Positions 8,223 through 17,500 of a stretch of DNA of 32,400 bases are shown in pieces. This stretch comes from Clostridia bacterium. Lineage in GTDB: Bacteria > Bacillota > Clostridia > Oscillospirales > UBA644. The first letter of the stretch is position 1. Each line of letters starts with the position of its first letter. The position numbers and the translations under genes were made by a program. The DNA lies in contig JAGAOB010000034.1 in NCBI GenBank assembly GCA_017623895.1, positions 1 to 32,400 on the forward strand. The letters run 5' to 3'. The notes under the pieces are model-generated. The model searched no databases and was not told the origin of the DNA. It saw only the letters and a program-made list of their open reading frames with translations.

Positions 8223-8768
8223 TCAATTTTCTTCGGGCTCACAAACGTACACGCCCGTTTCTCCGTCAAATTCCGTTACGCGAACGGAGATCCTCTCTTT
8301 TCGGGACGTGGGAACGTTTTTTCCTACGTAATCCCCGCGAATGGGCAATTCCCGATGCCCACGGTCCACCAAAACCGCCAACTGGATCTTTGCGGGTCGT
8401 CCTAAGGTCATCAGCGCCTCCATCGCGGCACGAATCGTCCTTCCGGTGTAGATGACGTCATCAACTAAAATCACAGTCTTCCCGTCCAGAGAAAAGTCAA
8501 TCTTTGTTTTCGTTACCGTCGGCTCCTTGGAATCGCGGTCGCGGTCATCGCGGTGGGGGGTTACGTCCACCGTACCGACGTGGGTGGAAATTCCCGAAAA
8601 CTTGGCTACGTTTTCCGCCAGTGCGCGGGCGAGGGGGACACCTCTTCGGTGGATCCCCAAAAAGCACAGCTCGTCGGCGGTATCGTTCTTTTCCACGATT
8701 TCGTGGGCCATTCGCACCCACGTGCGTCGCACGGCGCCCTCATCCATCAGTTTTGCCTTGACGATCAT
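8223..8768 (-). CDS. pyrR: Bifunctional pyr operon RNA-binding attenuator / uracil phosphoribosyltransferase PyrR
   Basis: A 181-residue type I phosphoribosyltransferase of normal family length. The PRPP loop VILVDDVIYTGRTI (about 99-112) and GIHRRGVPLA (38-47) are typical of PyrR, as is THVGTVDVTPHRDD. In Gram-positive bacteria PyrR binds pyr mRNA leaders when UMP is high and promotes termination; it also has low uracil phosphoribosyltransferase activity. It is first in a two-gene unit with the uracil permease, so the pair couples uptake, salvage and control. Its own leader holds an attenuator-like structure (separate entry), suggesting autoregulation. Pyrimidine biosynthesis genes are not in the window. 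Confidence 0.95.
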   Translation of the reverse strand: MIVKAKLMDEGAVRRTWVRMAHEIVEKNDTADELCFLGIHRRGVPLARALAENVAKFSGISTHVGTVDVTPHRDDRDRDSKEPTVTKTKIDFSLDGKTVILVDDVIYTGRTIRAAMEALMTLGRPAKIQLAVLVDRGHRELPIRGDYVGKNVPTSRKERISVRVTEFDGETGVYVCEPEEN

Positions 8769-8791
8769 ATTTTCTACTCCGTAAATAACAT

Positions 8792-8868
8792 AAAAAAAGA
8801 CCTTGTCATCCGCAAGATCTGCAACGATTCCCGTGGGGTATGCAGGATCGAAAGGATTCTTGATCTTG
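8792..8868 (-). promoter_or_regulatory. Attenuator-like leader of pyrR-uraA (terminator/antiterminator pair)
   Basis: The transcript from the promoter at 8916-8944 has an untranslated leader of about 140 bases. Near its end is a terminator: AGATCTTG / CAAGGTCT (8820-8813 and 8805-8798, one G-U pair), 7-nt loop, then a run of T (8798-8792). An upstream segment CAAGATC (8868-8862) is perfectly complementary to GATCTTG inside the terminator's 5' arm (8819-8813), so the two structures exclude each other. This is the layout of a pyr attenuator. I could not find the usual PyrR-binding consensus with confidence, so the ligand is inferred from gene identity. Confidence 0.65.
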
Positions 8869-8915
8869 TCGCGCCCCGCGGCGAATCAAACGGTTTTTTG
8901 TCGTATTCTGTACAT

Positions 8916-8944
8916 ATTATACCACTTTGGGTTGAAATTGTCAA
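8916..8944 (-). promoter_or_regulatory. Consensus sigma-A promoter of pyrR-uraA
   Basis: TTGACA (8944-8939), 17 bp, TATAAT (8921-8916), a perfect consensus match. It starts just 15 bases after the stop of the upstream DUF368 gene. Transcription start predicted near 8909. Confidence 0.92.
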
Positions 8945-8959
8945 TACATATTGCACAGT

Positions 8960-9778
8960 TTACAATTTTTTCAACTTCTTTTCCATTTCGTGCAATTTCA
9001 TCATTCCCCAAATTGCACCGAATCCGAGAATGATGCCGTTTGCGACCTGAAACCAAGGCAGATATGCCGTTTGCGGATTGGACAGACAGGGTTGAATCAA
9101 CGCCTTTAACGAGGCTGTCGCAAACCCGAGGAGCGCAAAGCGACAATGGGACGGATATTTGTTTAACGCCGCCGCCAAGGGCTTGGTCAGCAGAAGCATT
9201 CCGATTCCCACGCCGAGACCGAGGGGAAGCAGTACTTTCCAGGTCCCCGCTTCGGTTAGATTTGAAACGTCGTCGTAAAGCCCGAATACCAAAAGCAGAT
9301 GGGAGGTGCTGATGCCGGGAAGAATGATCCCTGCCGCCAGCAGGATTCCCCATAAAATCATCAAAAGAAATGAAGAACTTCCGTTTCCTTTCGGGATTTG
9401 ATCTACGGCGACGACGGCGCAAAATCCCAAAACGAAAAGTAGCACCCCATTGATCGAAATTCCTCCTGCAAGAGCCTCTTTTCCCAGAAAAAACAGCCCC
9501 GTTCCCGCCGCGGCAAGAAACAGCATCGTCATCGTCAACGGTACGATTCGCAATGCGTCGTTCAAAAAGCCTGCAATGGAGAAAAATCCCAAAATACCGC
9601 CCAACAAGAGCCTGACAAGATATAAAACACTTCCTTTTTTTCGCAGGCTTGCCGCCGCCGACAAAATGTCGTCGTAGCATCCCAAGGCAAGGGCGGTCGT
9701 CCCTCCGCTTACACCGGGAACCGACATCGTTCCACCGATTAAAAAGCCCAAAAATAAATTTTTGATCCAGCCGTTCAT
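8960..9778 (-). CDS. popT: DUF368 family membrane protein, PopT-type undecaprenyl-phosphate translocase
   Basis: A 272-residue polytopic membrane protein. It shows the DUF368 signature twice: GGTMSVPGVSGGTTALALG near the N-terminus with YDD following, and a related half around AAGIILPGISTSHLLLVFGL, also followed by YDD, near residue 175. This inverted-repeat-like layout is known for the family. DUF368 proteins (PopT) were recently shown to return undecaprenyl phosphate to the inner leaflet, which recycles the lipid carrier for wall and capsule synthesis. GGGAGGG (9790-9784) precedes the ATG by 5 bases. No clear promoter was found in the gap after the upstream terminator, and I see no terminator between it and pyrR. 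Its location about 8 kb from an exopolysaccharide operon fits its role, though such genes are also found alone. Confidence 0.88.
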   Translation of the reverse strand: MNGWIKNLFLGFLIGGTMSVPGVSGGTTALALGCYDDILSAAASLRKKGSVLYLVRLLLGGILGFFSIAGFLNDALRIVPLTMTMLFLAAAGTGLFFLGKEALAGGISINGVLLFVLGFCAVVAVDQIPKGNGSSSFLLMILWGILLAAGIILPGISTSHLLLVFGLYDDVSNLTEAGTWKVLLPLGLGVGIGMLLLTKPLAAALNKYPSHCRFALLGFATASLKALIQPCLSNPQTAYLPWFQVANGIILGFGAIWGMMKLHEMEKKLKKL

Positions 9779-9836
9779 AAGATCCCTCCCGTATGTTGTA
9801 TGTCCTGAACGGCAGGGAATATGTCAGATAAGAAAA

Positions 9837-9862
9837 GCGACCCCCGAAACGTCGGGGATCGC
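9837..9862 (-). terminator. Intrinsic terminator after the acyltransferase-GtrA unit
   Basis: 11-bp stem with one C-A mismatch (9837-9847 and 9852-9862), loop AACG, followed on the minus strand by TTTTCTT. Confidence 0.8.
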
Positions 9863-9880
9863 GGATGCATTATGGACGTG

Positions 9881-10300
9881 TTATCGCTTTTTGCGGAATA
9901 CTACGGTTTTGCTCAATACGTAGTTGAGCAGGATCACGATGATACAGACGCAGATCTTTGCAAGAAATCCCTTGATTCCGAACAGGTCGTGATCCAACCC
10001 CAGGTGAAACAGCACCGTAGGCAAGACGATCTCCAATATGCCCGAAAAGATTCGTGCGCCCAAAAAGGCTCCTGCCTCCTTCAGTGTCTCTTTTGTTTTC
10101 CATTCCTTGCTTCCGAATACGAACAGCTTGTTGGTTACGAAGGCAAAGACCACGGCTCCGAACCAAGCAACGGCGTTGCTGGCGGTCATTCCGATGATCG
10201 GGACGAGAAGCGCGTAGAGAACCACGTTCACCAAGGAGGTCAACGCACCGTAGGTAAAATATAAAATGACTTCTTTGTGTTTTTGATAAAATTGCTTCAT
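9881..10300 (-). CDS. GtrA-like family membrane protein
   Basis: A 139-residue protein with four predicted membrane helices (around YFTYGALTSLVNVVLYALLV, NAVAWFGAVVFAFVTNKLFVF, a third near residues 75-95 and a fourth near 110-130) and the typical basic end SKTVVFRKKR. GtrA-like proteins are thought to flip or help transfer lipid-linked sugars for decorating surface glycans. The start is ATG at 10300, which overlaps the stop of the acyltransferase gene in an ATGA, showing translational coupling. A longer reading start at 10339 would overlap the upstream gene by 43 bases without a good ribosome binding site. The pairing with an acyltransferase suggests that both modify the same surface polymer; the substrate is unknown. 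Confidence 0.88.
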   Translation of the reverse strand: MKQFYQKHKEVILYFTYGALTSLVNVVLYALLVPIIGMTASNAVAWFGAVVFAFVTNKLFVFGSKEWKTKETLKEAGAFLGARIFSGILEIVLPTVLFHLGLDHDLFGIKGFLAKICVCIIVILLNYVLSKTVVFRKKR

Positions 10301-11388
10301 ATCGTTTCTTTCTTTCCGTCCCGAATATGGGATTCCCATCGACGTAGCCGTTGCTTTAATTTCAGTCCTCGGAACAGGGCGTGGCGCACCAGATCCGCAA
10401 GGGAAAATACAAGATAGAGCACCGTTGCCGTTCCCAAAACGTACAAAAGCATCAGCGCAAGGTTTTTGTCCGCATATCCTGCGAATTTTCCTACGATGAT
10501 CCGATTCCAGATCTCAGGATGCATATGAATAATGTAAACGCCGAACGCCGCCGGAGAAAGGAAGGAAATAAGAACGCGTCCCACCTTGGGCAGATCGGTT
10601 TTTGCAAACAAAAGAAGCAACGCCAATGCTGAAATCAGAATTGTGGGGGATTTGTATCGGATCAGCACCTCCGAGTAGGTGAACGAGGAGATCCACGAGG
10701 CCCCCGAAAGCTCGAACAAGTATTTTACACCCCAAGATGCCGTCACACACCCCGCGTAAATCAAGGCGAGACATCGTTTTTTGATTCTTCCAAACCAGCC
10801 GAACCGTCCTACACAGCCACCCAAAAGGTACAGGGCACCCAGCCAAAGAACGCTATATCCGTCTTTGATTTGAAAAATGTCCTGCATTGCCACCGTGGGC
10901 AGAACCGACAGAACGCCGAATACACTTGCGCACAGAATCTTCAGATCCCGCTCTTCCATCGTCGTGACGGCGTGATTCAACAGGGGCATAAAGAAAAACA
11001 GAGCAAAATAGCAGGTAAAATACCAACCGTAATTGTGAATGACAGGGAAAAAGGAGCGCAAAATCGACAGTCCGTTTGCCGTCTCCGGGGACAGAATCGC
11101 AAAAAACAGCGTGATACCCGCAGAATATAGCACTACTTGAATCCACAAAAGGGCAAGACTCGTGTAATGATGCTTGGATTTCCATCCCACGTACCCCGAA
11201 ATCAATCCGTAGCAGTTTACCGCGCAATACGCTGCCGTTTCCAGAAGCCACGCACCCTCGTCATTCAGTGAAAGGGGCTTTGCCGCACCTAATACGCCTC
11301 CCGCACCCAAAATGTGCAGGATCATCACCATCAGCATCGAAAGGATCCGTAGTAGGTCGATTCCGTAGTTCCGTTTTTCCTCAAGCAT
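10297..11388 (-). CDS. Membrane acyltransferase, acyltransferase 3 family (OafA/WecH-like)
   Basis: A 363-residue protein with about ten hydrophobic helices. It begins with the family hallmark RNYGIDLLRILSMLMVMILH, in which Arg and the His at the end of helix 1 match the conserved R/H positions of acyltransferase 3. AFGVYIIHMHPEIW near the C-terminus is also typical. These enzymes transfer acetyl or succinyl groups to sugars of surface glycans at the membrane. The start can be ATG 11388 or GTG 11391; both follow A5G9 at 11412-11399, which acts as the ribosome binding site. The nine-G run is unusual (see findings). It is the first gene of a unit with gtrA, driven by the promoter at 11416-11444. 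Confidence 0.9.
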   Translation of the reverse strand: MLEEKRNYGIDLLRILSMLMVMILHILGAGGVLGAAKPLSLNDEGAWLLETAAYCAVNCYGLISGYVGWKSKHHYTSLALLWIQVVLYSAGITLFFAILSPETANGLSILRSFFPVIHNYGWYFTCYFALFFFMPLLNHAVTTMEERDLKILCASVFGVLSVLPTVAMQDIFQIKDGYSVLWLGALYLLGGCVGRFGWFGRIKKRCLALIYAGCVTASWGVKYLFELSGASWISSFTYSEVLIRYKSPTILISALALLLLFAKTDLPKVGRVLISFLSPAAFGVYIIHMHPEIWNRIIVGKFAGYADKNLALMLLYVLGTATVLYLVFSLADLVRHALFRGLKLKQRLRRWESHIRDGKKETI

Positions 11389-11415
11389 CACGATTGCACC
11401 CCCCCCCTTTTTCTT

Positions 11416-11444
11416 ATTATACCACAGATTTACCGCCTTTGCAA
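11416..11444 (-). promoter_or_regulatory. Sigma-A promoter of the acyltransferase-GtrA unit
   Basis: TTGCAA (11444-11439), 17 bp, TATAAT (11421-11416), with TGG directly before the -10 (extended -10). The nine-G tract begins only 9 bases after the -10, so it sits at the very 5' end of the transcript. Confidence 0.85.
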
Positions 11445-11463
11445 GGGGGAAAATATATAAAAA

Positions 11464-11492
11464 GGGGAGACGGCGTTTTGTGCCGTCTCCCC
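11464..11492 (-). terminator. Intrinsic terminator of the giant adhesin gene
   Basis: Perfect 11-bp GC-rich stem (11464-11474 / 11482-11492), 7-nt loop, then TTTTTATATA on the minus strand. It lies 14 bases after the adhesin stop codon. Confidence 0.92.
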
Positions 11493-11506
11493 AAGGGATT
11501 TTTTAA

Positions 11507-14500
11507 TTAGTTTTCCGATTCGGCTTTCTTTCTGCGATAGAGCGTCAATCCGACGATTCCGCTTGTCAGTATCATAAGAGAAGCCCACAGCCAGAGATTC
11601 GAATTGTCCGAGGTCTTCGGGTTATAGAGATTTTCAAAGGAAATCTTCTCTGCCGCAGCCCCGTTCTTCGAATAGGAGTATTCTACTTTGAACGTTCCGT
11701 CCAGATGATCGGTTACCGTAGCGGTCACGGTGTAGACCGACTTGTCGTAGCCGATATCCGCTTGCGTTCCTTGAACCTCGGTTACGGTGTAAACGTAGGT
11801 CCCCGCTGCGTCCACGGAGATCGGCTGGAAGGTGATTTTTCCATCCTCTCCGTTTTGTGCGGCCTGCAGCTTCGTACCGTTTTTGTCGTAGAGCTCAAAG
11901 GTGAATTCGTCTTTCTTCAGATCCCGTCCCGTCAGCGTCTTGGTTCCTTCGATAACAATGGAGGTGGGAAGAGCGCGATAGGTGTTTTTGAATCGAATCG
12001 CCTCTGCCGTAGATCCTGCAATGTCGGTTCCGTTTACCTTTACCGTTGCGATCAGGTCTCCTTTTCCGTTGTCCCGTACGGTGATTTCCACCTTATGGAC
12101 GGTCGTGTCCATCGTGACACCCTTTTCGTTGATTTCGTCCTCTACTACCGCGTAGTAGAACGTTCCTTCGGTGTCAAAGACCAAGGGCATAAACGCCACG
12201 TTCCCCGTTCCATCCTGTTGCAGTCGCAGGACCACGTCCTGTTGAACGACGGTATCGGTGCGATACGCGTAGGAGGCGTCGGTTTTGTGAAGATCGAATT
12301 TGAATTCTCCGTCGATCAGATCACGTCCTGTCAGCGTTTTGGTCGCTTCCAAGGAAACGTGAGCGGGATCTGCCGTGTACGTGTTGTTGAATACGATGCC
12401 GTCCGTCCCTTGATCGGTGATGTCCTCGTAATTGGTCACCTCAGTCAGAACGCCTTCTACGTCTTGCTTGGAGACGGTTCCCTTGTAAAGCAGGTTCCCT
12501 TCCGTGACTTGGGTGGAGGGATCGTCCAGGATGGAAAGGATTCCCGTTTCATCCATCACGACCTCGATGCGAATGTGGAACGAAGACGTGTCGTAGGATA
12601 CGCCCTTCAGATCGCCCACGGATTCTACGATCTTGTAGTGATAGATTCCTGCCTCGGGCAGGCTCAGTGCGGGGAATTTGAATACGCCGTTCTCGTCGTT
12701 CTTCACAGCGTCGCCCACTTGCTTTCCGTTTCTTGCATTGATAAGGCGGAATTCAAATTCTCCTGCCTGCAACGGCAACGTTCTGCCGTTCAGATCTTTT
12801 TTGCCGCCGAAGTACTGTTCGATATTGTAGCGGATCGGCGTGGGAGTAAATCCGTTGCGGAAGACGATTTCAGAGGAGGAAAGTCCGTTTTTCTTCATCG
12901 AAACGGCTGCCGTCAGCTTGCCTTGAGAATTGTCGGTCACGGTTACCGTCACGGTATAGACCGATTCGTCGCAATCGTAACGGGGATCTTCCGCACCGTT
13001 TCCATCCAATTTGGGATTTTCGGTGACTGTATAGGTATAAACGCCCGCGGTATCGAAGGTGATCGTACCAAACGTGAATGCGCCGAGGCTATCGTTGGTC
13101 GCCACGTCCGTCGTCGGCATCGGAGCGTTGGGGGTGACGGGGGTCAGCTTGAACTCAAATTCGCCGTTCTGCAAGGGTTTCCCCGTCAGGATCTTGTTCC
13201 CGTTCAGCGTTACCGAGTCAGGGGTCGCCTGATACTGATTGGTAAACGTCATAATCTCGTTTGGGTCAAGGGTGCGATCCGAGGAGTTTTCGCGCTTCAA
13301 CACTCTCGTTACCGTGGTGATCAGCTGCCTTTGTCCGTCGTCGGTGGGATCGGTGACGTTTACGGTTACCTCGTAGTACGCAGAATCGTAGGTGAATCCC
13401 CCGATGGGATTTTCGTTTGATTCATAGATCTTATACTTGTAAGTTCCCACTTCGGTGTATTTGATGGCGTCGAACACCACGGACCCGCTTGCGTCGTTCG
13501 TTGCTTTATCGTTAGTACTCTCAGGCATAGGAGCATTTTGAGTGATCGCTTCGATGACGAAGGTGAATTCGTTTGCGTTCAGCGTACGCTTTCCGTCGAT
13601 CTTCTTGTTTGCGGTCAGTACGACGTACGCAGCCGAGGAAGGAGTGTACGTGTTCACGAAGACGGCGTTTCCGTCGGCGTCGACTCTGCCGCTTCCGCTT
13701 CCTTCGGGTGCAATGACCTGTGCCGTTGCGGAGGTGGTTCCGTCGCCGTTATCCTTTACCGTTACCTTCACGGTAAATACGGTCGTGTCGTAGGTGATAT
13801 TGTCGATTCCCGTGTGGATTTCCGCCATATAATAGGTATACGTTTCACCCTCGGCGGAAGCCCGATTGGGGGCGTAGGTCAGCGGGAATTCAGCTTTTCC
13901 GTCCGGTCCCGTGACTACGCGGCCGATTTCGGTCGTCAGCTGCTCGTCGCTGTAAAGGGCAAATTGGAAGCCGTTGAGGCGATAAACTTCGCCGGAGAAG
14001 GATTTCTTGACTCCGATGCTTACCGATGCCGGCTGCGTGGGAGCGTAGACGTTGGTGAATTCGGCGGAAACGGTATAGGCGTTTCCGTTCTTCGTAACCG
14101 TGGTGAGCATATCGTTAACCACGTTTACAATCTCCAGATTGCCGTCCATATCGCTGTCCGCGACCACAACGGAAAATCTCCGCGTCGCAGTGTCGTAGGT
14201 GACGCCGCCTTGGGATTCCTGTGCTTCGGAAATGGCGTAATAATAGGTTCCCGCCTTCGGATAGGGCTCGTTGCCCAGATCGAAGGCAAACTTCTTGTCA
14301 CTATCCGAAAAGTCAATGTAAATTTGGTTAATCACCGTTCCCGTTGCTCTGGTCGTATCGAGGCGGGTGACGATGAATGTATATCCTTCCCCAACCAGCC
14401 AATCATCGCGTCCGTCAAGCTTCTTTGCAATTTCTACGATTACGGATTGACCGTCGGTCTCCGTGGGGGCATAGGTGTTAACGATCAGAGCCTGGTCGTT

Positions 14501-17500
14501 GCTTTCCGCATCCACCGTTCCCCGCAGGGAGCTGCGCTCGCTGTTAAAGACGAATCCGTTGGGGATATTGGTTTCGACGACCTCATAAACGGTCTGCTCG
14601 GGAATGTTGTGAAGAACGAAGGATTCGCCCTCGGCAAGGGTCACGGTAAATTTCCCGTTGGAGGGTATATCAATAAATCCTGCGGCGCTGCTTGCTTCAA
14701 ACCGACCGAATACGCTTCCGCCTGCTTGATTTTTCAGGGTTACCTCTGCGGTGAACTTGACACTGTCAGAAACGTCGACGGGAGCCCCGTTTGCATCGAC
14801 CACCTGCTTTGTAATTACCAGATCCCCTTCTCCGACGGCGGTGTTTACGAAGTCTACGTCGTCGATGAAGCTTGCAGCGATCGTTCCCGACGCCATCGTG
14901 CCCATAGAGATTCCGTTTACGTGAACCGATTTGACCTTATAATCGTCGTTCGCGGAAATCTCTTCTACGGTGTAGGTTGCTCCTGCGGGCAATCCCGTCA
15001 TCCAGAAGGTCTGTCCCGCGGACAGGTTTACGGTATAGGTTCCGTTCCCCGACATCGAAATTTCCGTCCCTCCGTTCAGGGGAACGACGTCGAGGTCGGT
15101 GATCCAGCTGTTTGCGGTTCCCGTGTAGGGAGTTGCGTTTGCATTGTGAACCGTAATAAGGAAGCTGAAGTCGGTGGACGTCCCCGCTTCAACGATGTCG
15201 ACGGTTTTGGAGAGCTTCAAACCTTGTGCGGGGGTAACCTTCAACAATCCGTTGTTTCCAAGGTTCATATCCACGTAGAAGATCCCGTTTTCCTCCGTCA
15301 GATAGGGGTGGAACACCATATGCGCGGAATCGGTGGCGTTGACGTCCTTTTCCTTGTCGTACATTTTCAGCTCGCGGGCAGGCGTTCCTTGGGGAACCAC
15401 GAAGGCACCCGTGTCCCCCGTCTTTGTTACGAAGGTTGCGTCCCAAACTGCGGATGCAATGGATGCGGCAGACATTTCTTCGTAGAAGAAGATGGGCTTG
15501 TCGGAGCCTTCGCCTGCATCCTTGAAGATGTACCGGCGGTGATAGTATTCGTATTTTTCTCCGTTGCCATCGGTTGCAATCAGCTTCCCGTTGTTGTTAT
15601 GGGGTGCGCTTTCATTCAAAAGAATATAGGTCTCGCTTCCGTTGGGGCTGACCGACTTGCGATATACGGCGGAATCAAAGCTGTAGTAGAACCGCTCGTT
15701 TTCCTTGTTGGGGGTAAATTTCGATATGGCCGTTACGTGCTGGTCGTGAGACGGCGCGGAAATATCGAAATAGTTGGTCCAGAACTGTCTGGTAACGCCG
15801 TCGTCGGCGACGTTGCTTGTAATTTTGGTAATATTCAGCTCGTTCAGATCGGAACGAAGACCGCTTTCAAAGATCAGCCGAATGGGGGAGATGTTTGCGT
15901 CCTCCACCGTAAGGGATACGTTTTCTGCGTTGTCGACCGAGGTCCCCTCCAATGTGACCAAATAGGTGATCATCGGAACGAGGGATGCGGGAATCTTCCA
16001 GACGACGGATTGTCTGCCCGTGGCAATGTCCGTACGGATCTGAACCGTCATATACATCATATCGGAATCTCTGATGCTTCCGGTGGTTTCGCCCAAAAAT
16101 GCGTAGGATTTGATCTTGTAAACCGCTTCGGCGGGTGCCGCAGCAGAAATCGTGTCATCCCAGAATCCAAGATACGATCCGTCTGCCTTTGCGTACCAAC
16201 CCACGTAGTTGGACCAATCGGTGGGAGAATTGTATTTCAATTGTCCCGCGGCAAAGGCCTTTCCGAGGAAAATTTGAGCTTCGCTATTGTCGACGATGCC
16301 CAAGCGGGTTTTTACCGAACGGATAAATTCGTTCCCTAATTCCGTGGGGCTTTCAATGGAGCCGAGGCCGTCCTCCGTTACGTTTGCCAGCTTGGAGGCA
16401 AACATATGCCCGTCAAACAGGGTGGTCCCCAACAGGATCCCCTTGATGTCCTTGACTTCCATATAATCGCCTAAGGCGTCTTCAAATTCCACGTAACCCG
16501 AAAAGTCGGGGCTTCCGCCCTCCAGATGGGTGGGGTAGTAGCGGGATTGAAGAATGATTTCGTCCACGATGGACTCGAACGCGTTGGTCAGTCCCGTTCC
16601 CGATGCCGAGAAATATTGGTCTACGTAGGACTTATCCGTGACGTAAGAGTTCTTCGCGATGGAGACGTCGGTATATCTCGTTTGCCGAGAGGTTCCCTTG
16701 ACCCGAACCAGCATACTTTGATTCCCGTTAAGGGCGGCGTAGGTTCTCCAGAGATCATCGGTCTGCGTAGATGCGTCGGGGTTCATTACGCTTTGCGCAA
16801 TTTCGTTGTCTCCGATGTTAAAGCCAAGCGTGTAGAAAAGTCCGCGAACGTCGGCGTCTTCCTTTTGATAGTGCGCCTCGATCCGATTCATTACGTAGGA
16901 TGCGGTCAGCTGGGTCAGAAACGCGTTTCCCGCGGTCAGTCCTGTCTCGCCGCCGTTTCCTATGTTGGATTCTCCTACGTTTGCGTAGTTCGAGGTTCCC
17001 GTCGAGCAGGCACCGTCGGACATCAGCACAAGAATGGGCATACGGTTGTCATCGGATTGCCAGTTGTTGGACCCGATGACCGTGTCCATTTCTTCAAACA
17101 TCTCTTTGGCTTCCCAAAGACCCGCTTGTATGTAGGTTCCGCCGACGAAAGATTTCTTGTTGTCCAAATCTGCATTTGCAATGCTTCCTCGAACGTTGTC
17201 GCTGACGGAAACCTGGGTTCCTCTCAAAACAAGGTATTTTCCGTCTCCTCCCGTCGTATAGCGGTCAATGGGGAGAATGCGAGTAACGCTTTCGTTGTAG
17301 TCAGAAGTTCCGAATTCGTCTGACGCGGAGTAAAGAACGACGCCGACGCGGTTATTCTTGTTTACCGCAAAAAGTCTTTGGATCGCGTTGTTCGCCGCAT
17401 TGATCAGATCTTCTTCGGAATTGGATTCCTCCATAGACCCCGAAAGGTCCAAAACCAACACCGTATCCGTGGGGACGGTAGAATATCCCACGATCTCCTT

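Noticed and set aside
11705..13420. A 571-codon open frame on the plus strand inside the adhesin
   Set aside because: Same reason: a shadow of the repeat-encoding region.
11615..14458. The repeat region as a possible CRISPR array or satellite repeat
   Set aside because: The periodicity is about 350-470 bp, in frame, diverged at the DNA level and conserved at the protein level, so it is a domain repeat.
13538..16339. A 933-codon open frame on the plus strand, antisense to the giant adhesin
   Set aside because: It lies fully inside the adhesin gene, whose frame has clear domains, signal peptide and anchor. The antisense product is low-complexity in style (Gly, Val, Arg rich) with no recognisable domain. 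Codon bias of the sense strand explains the lack of stops.
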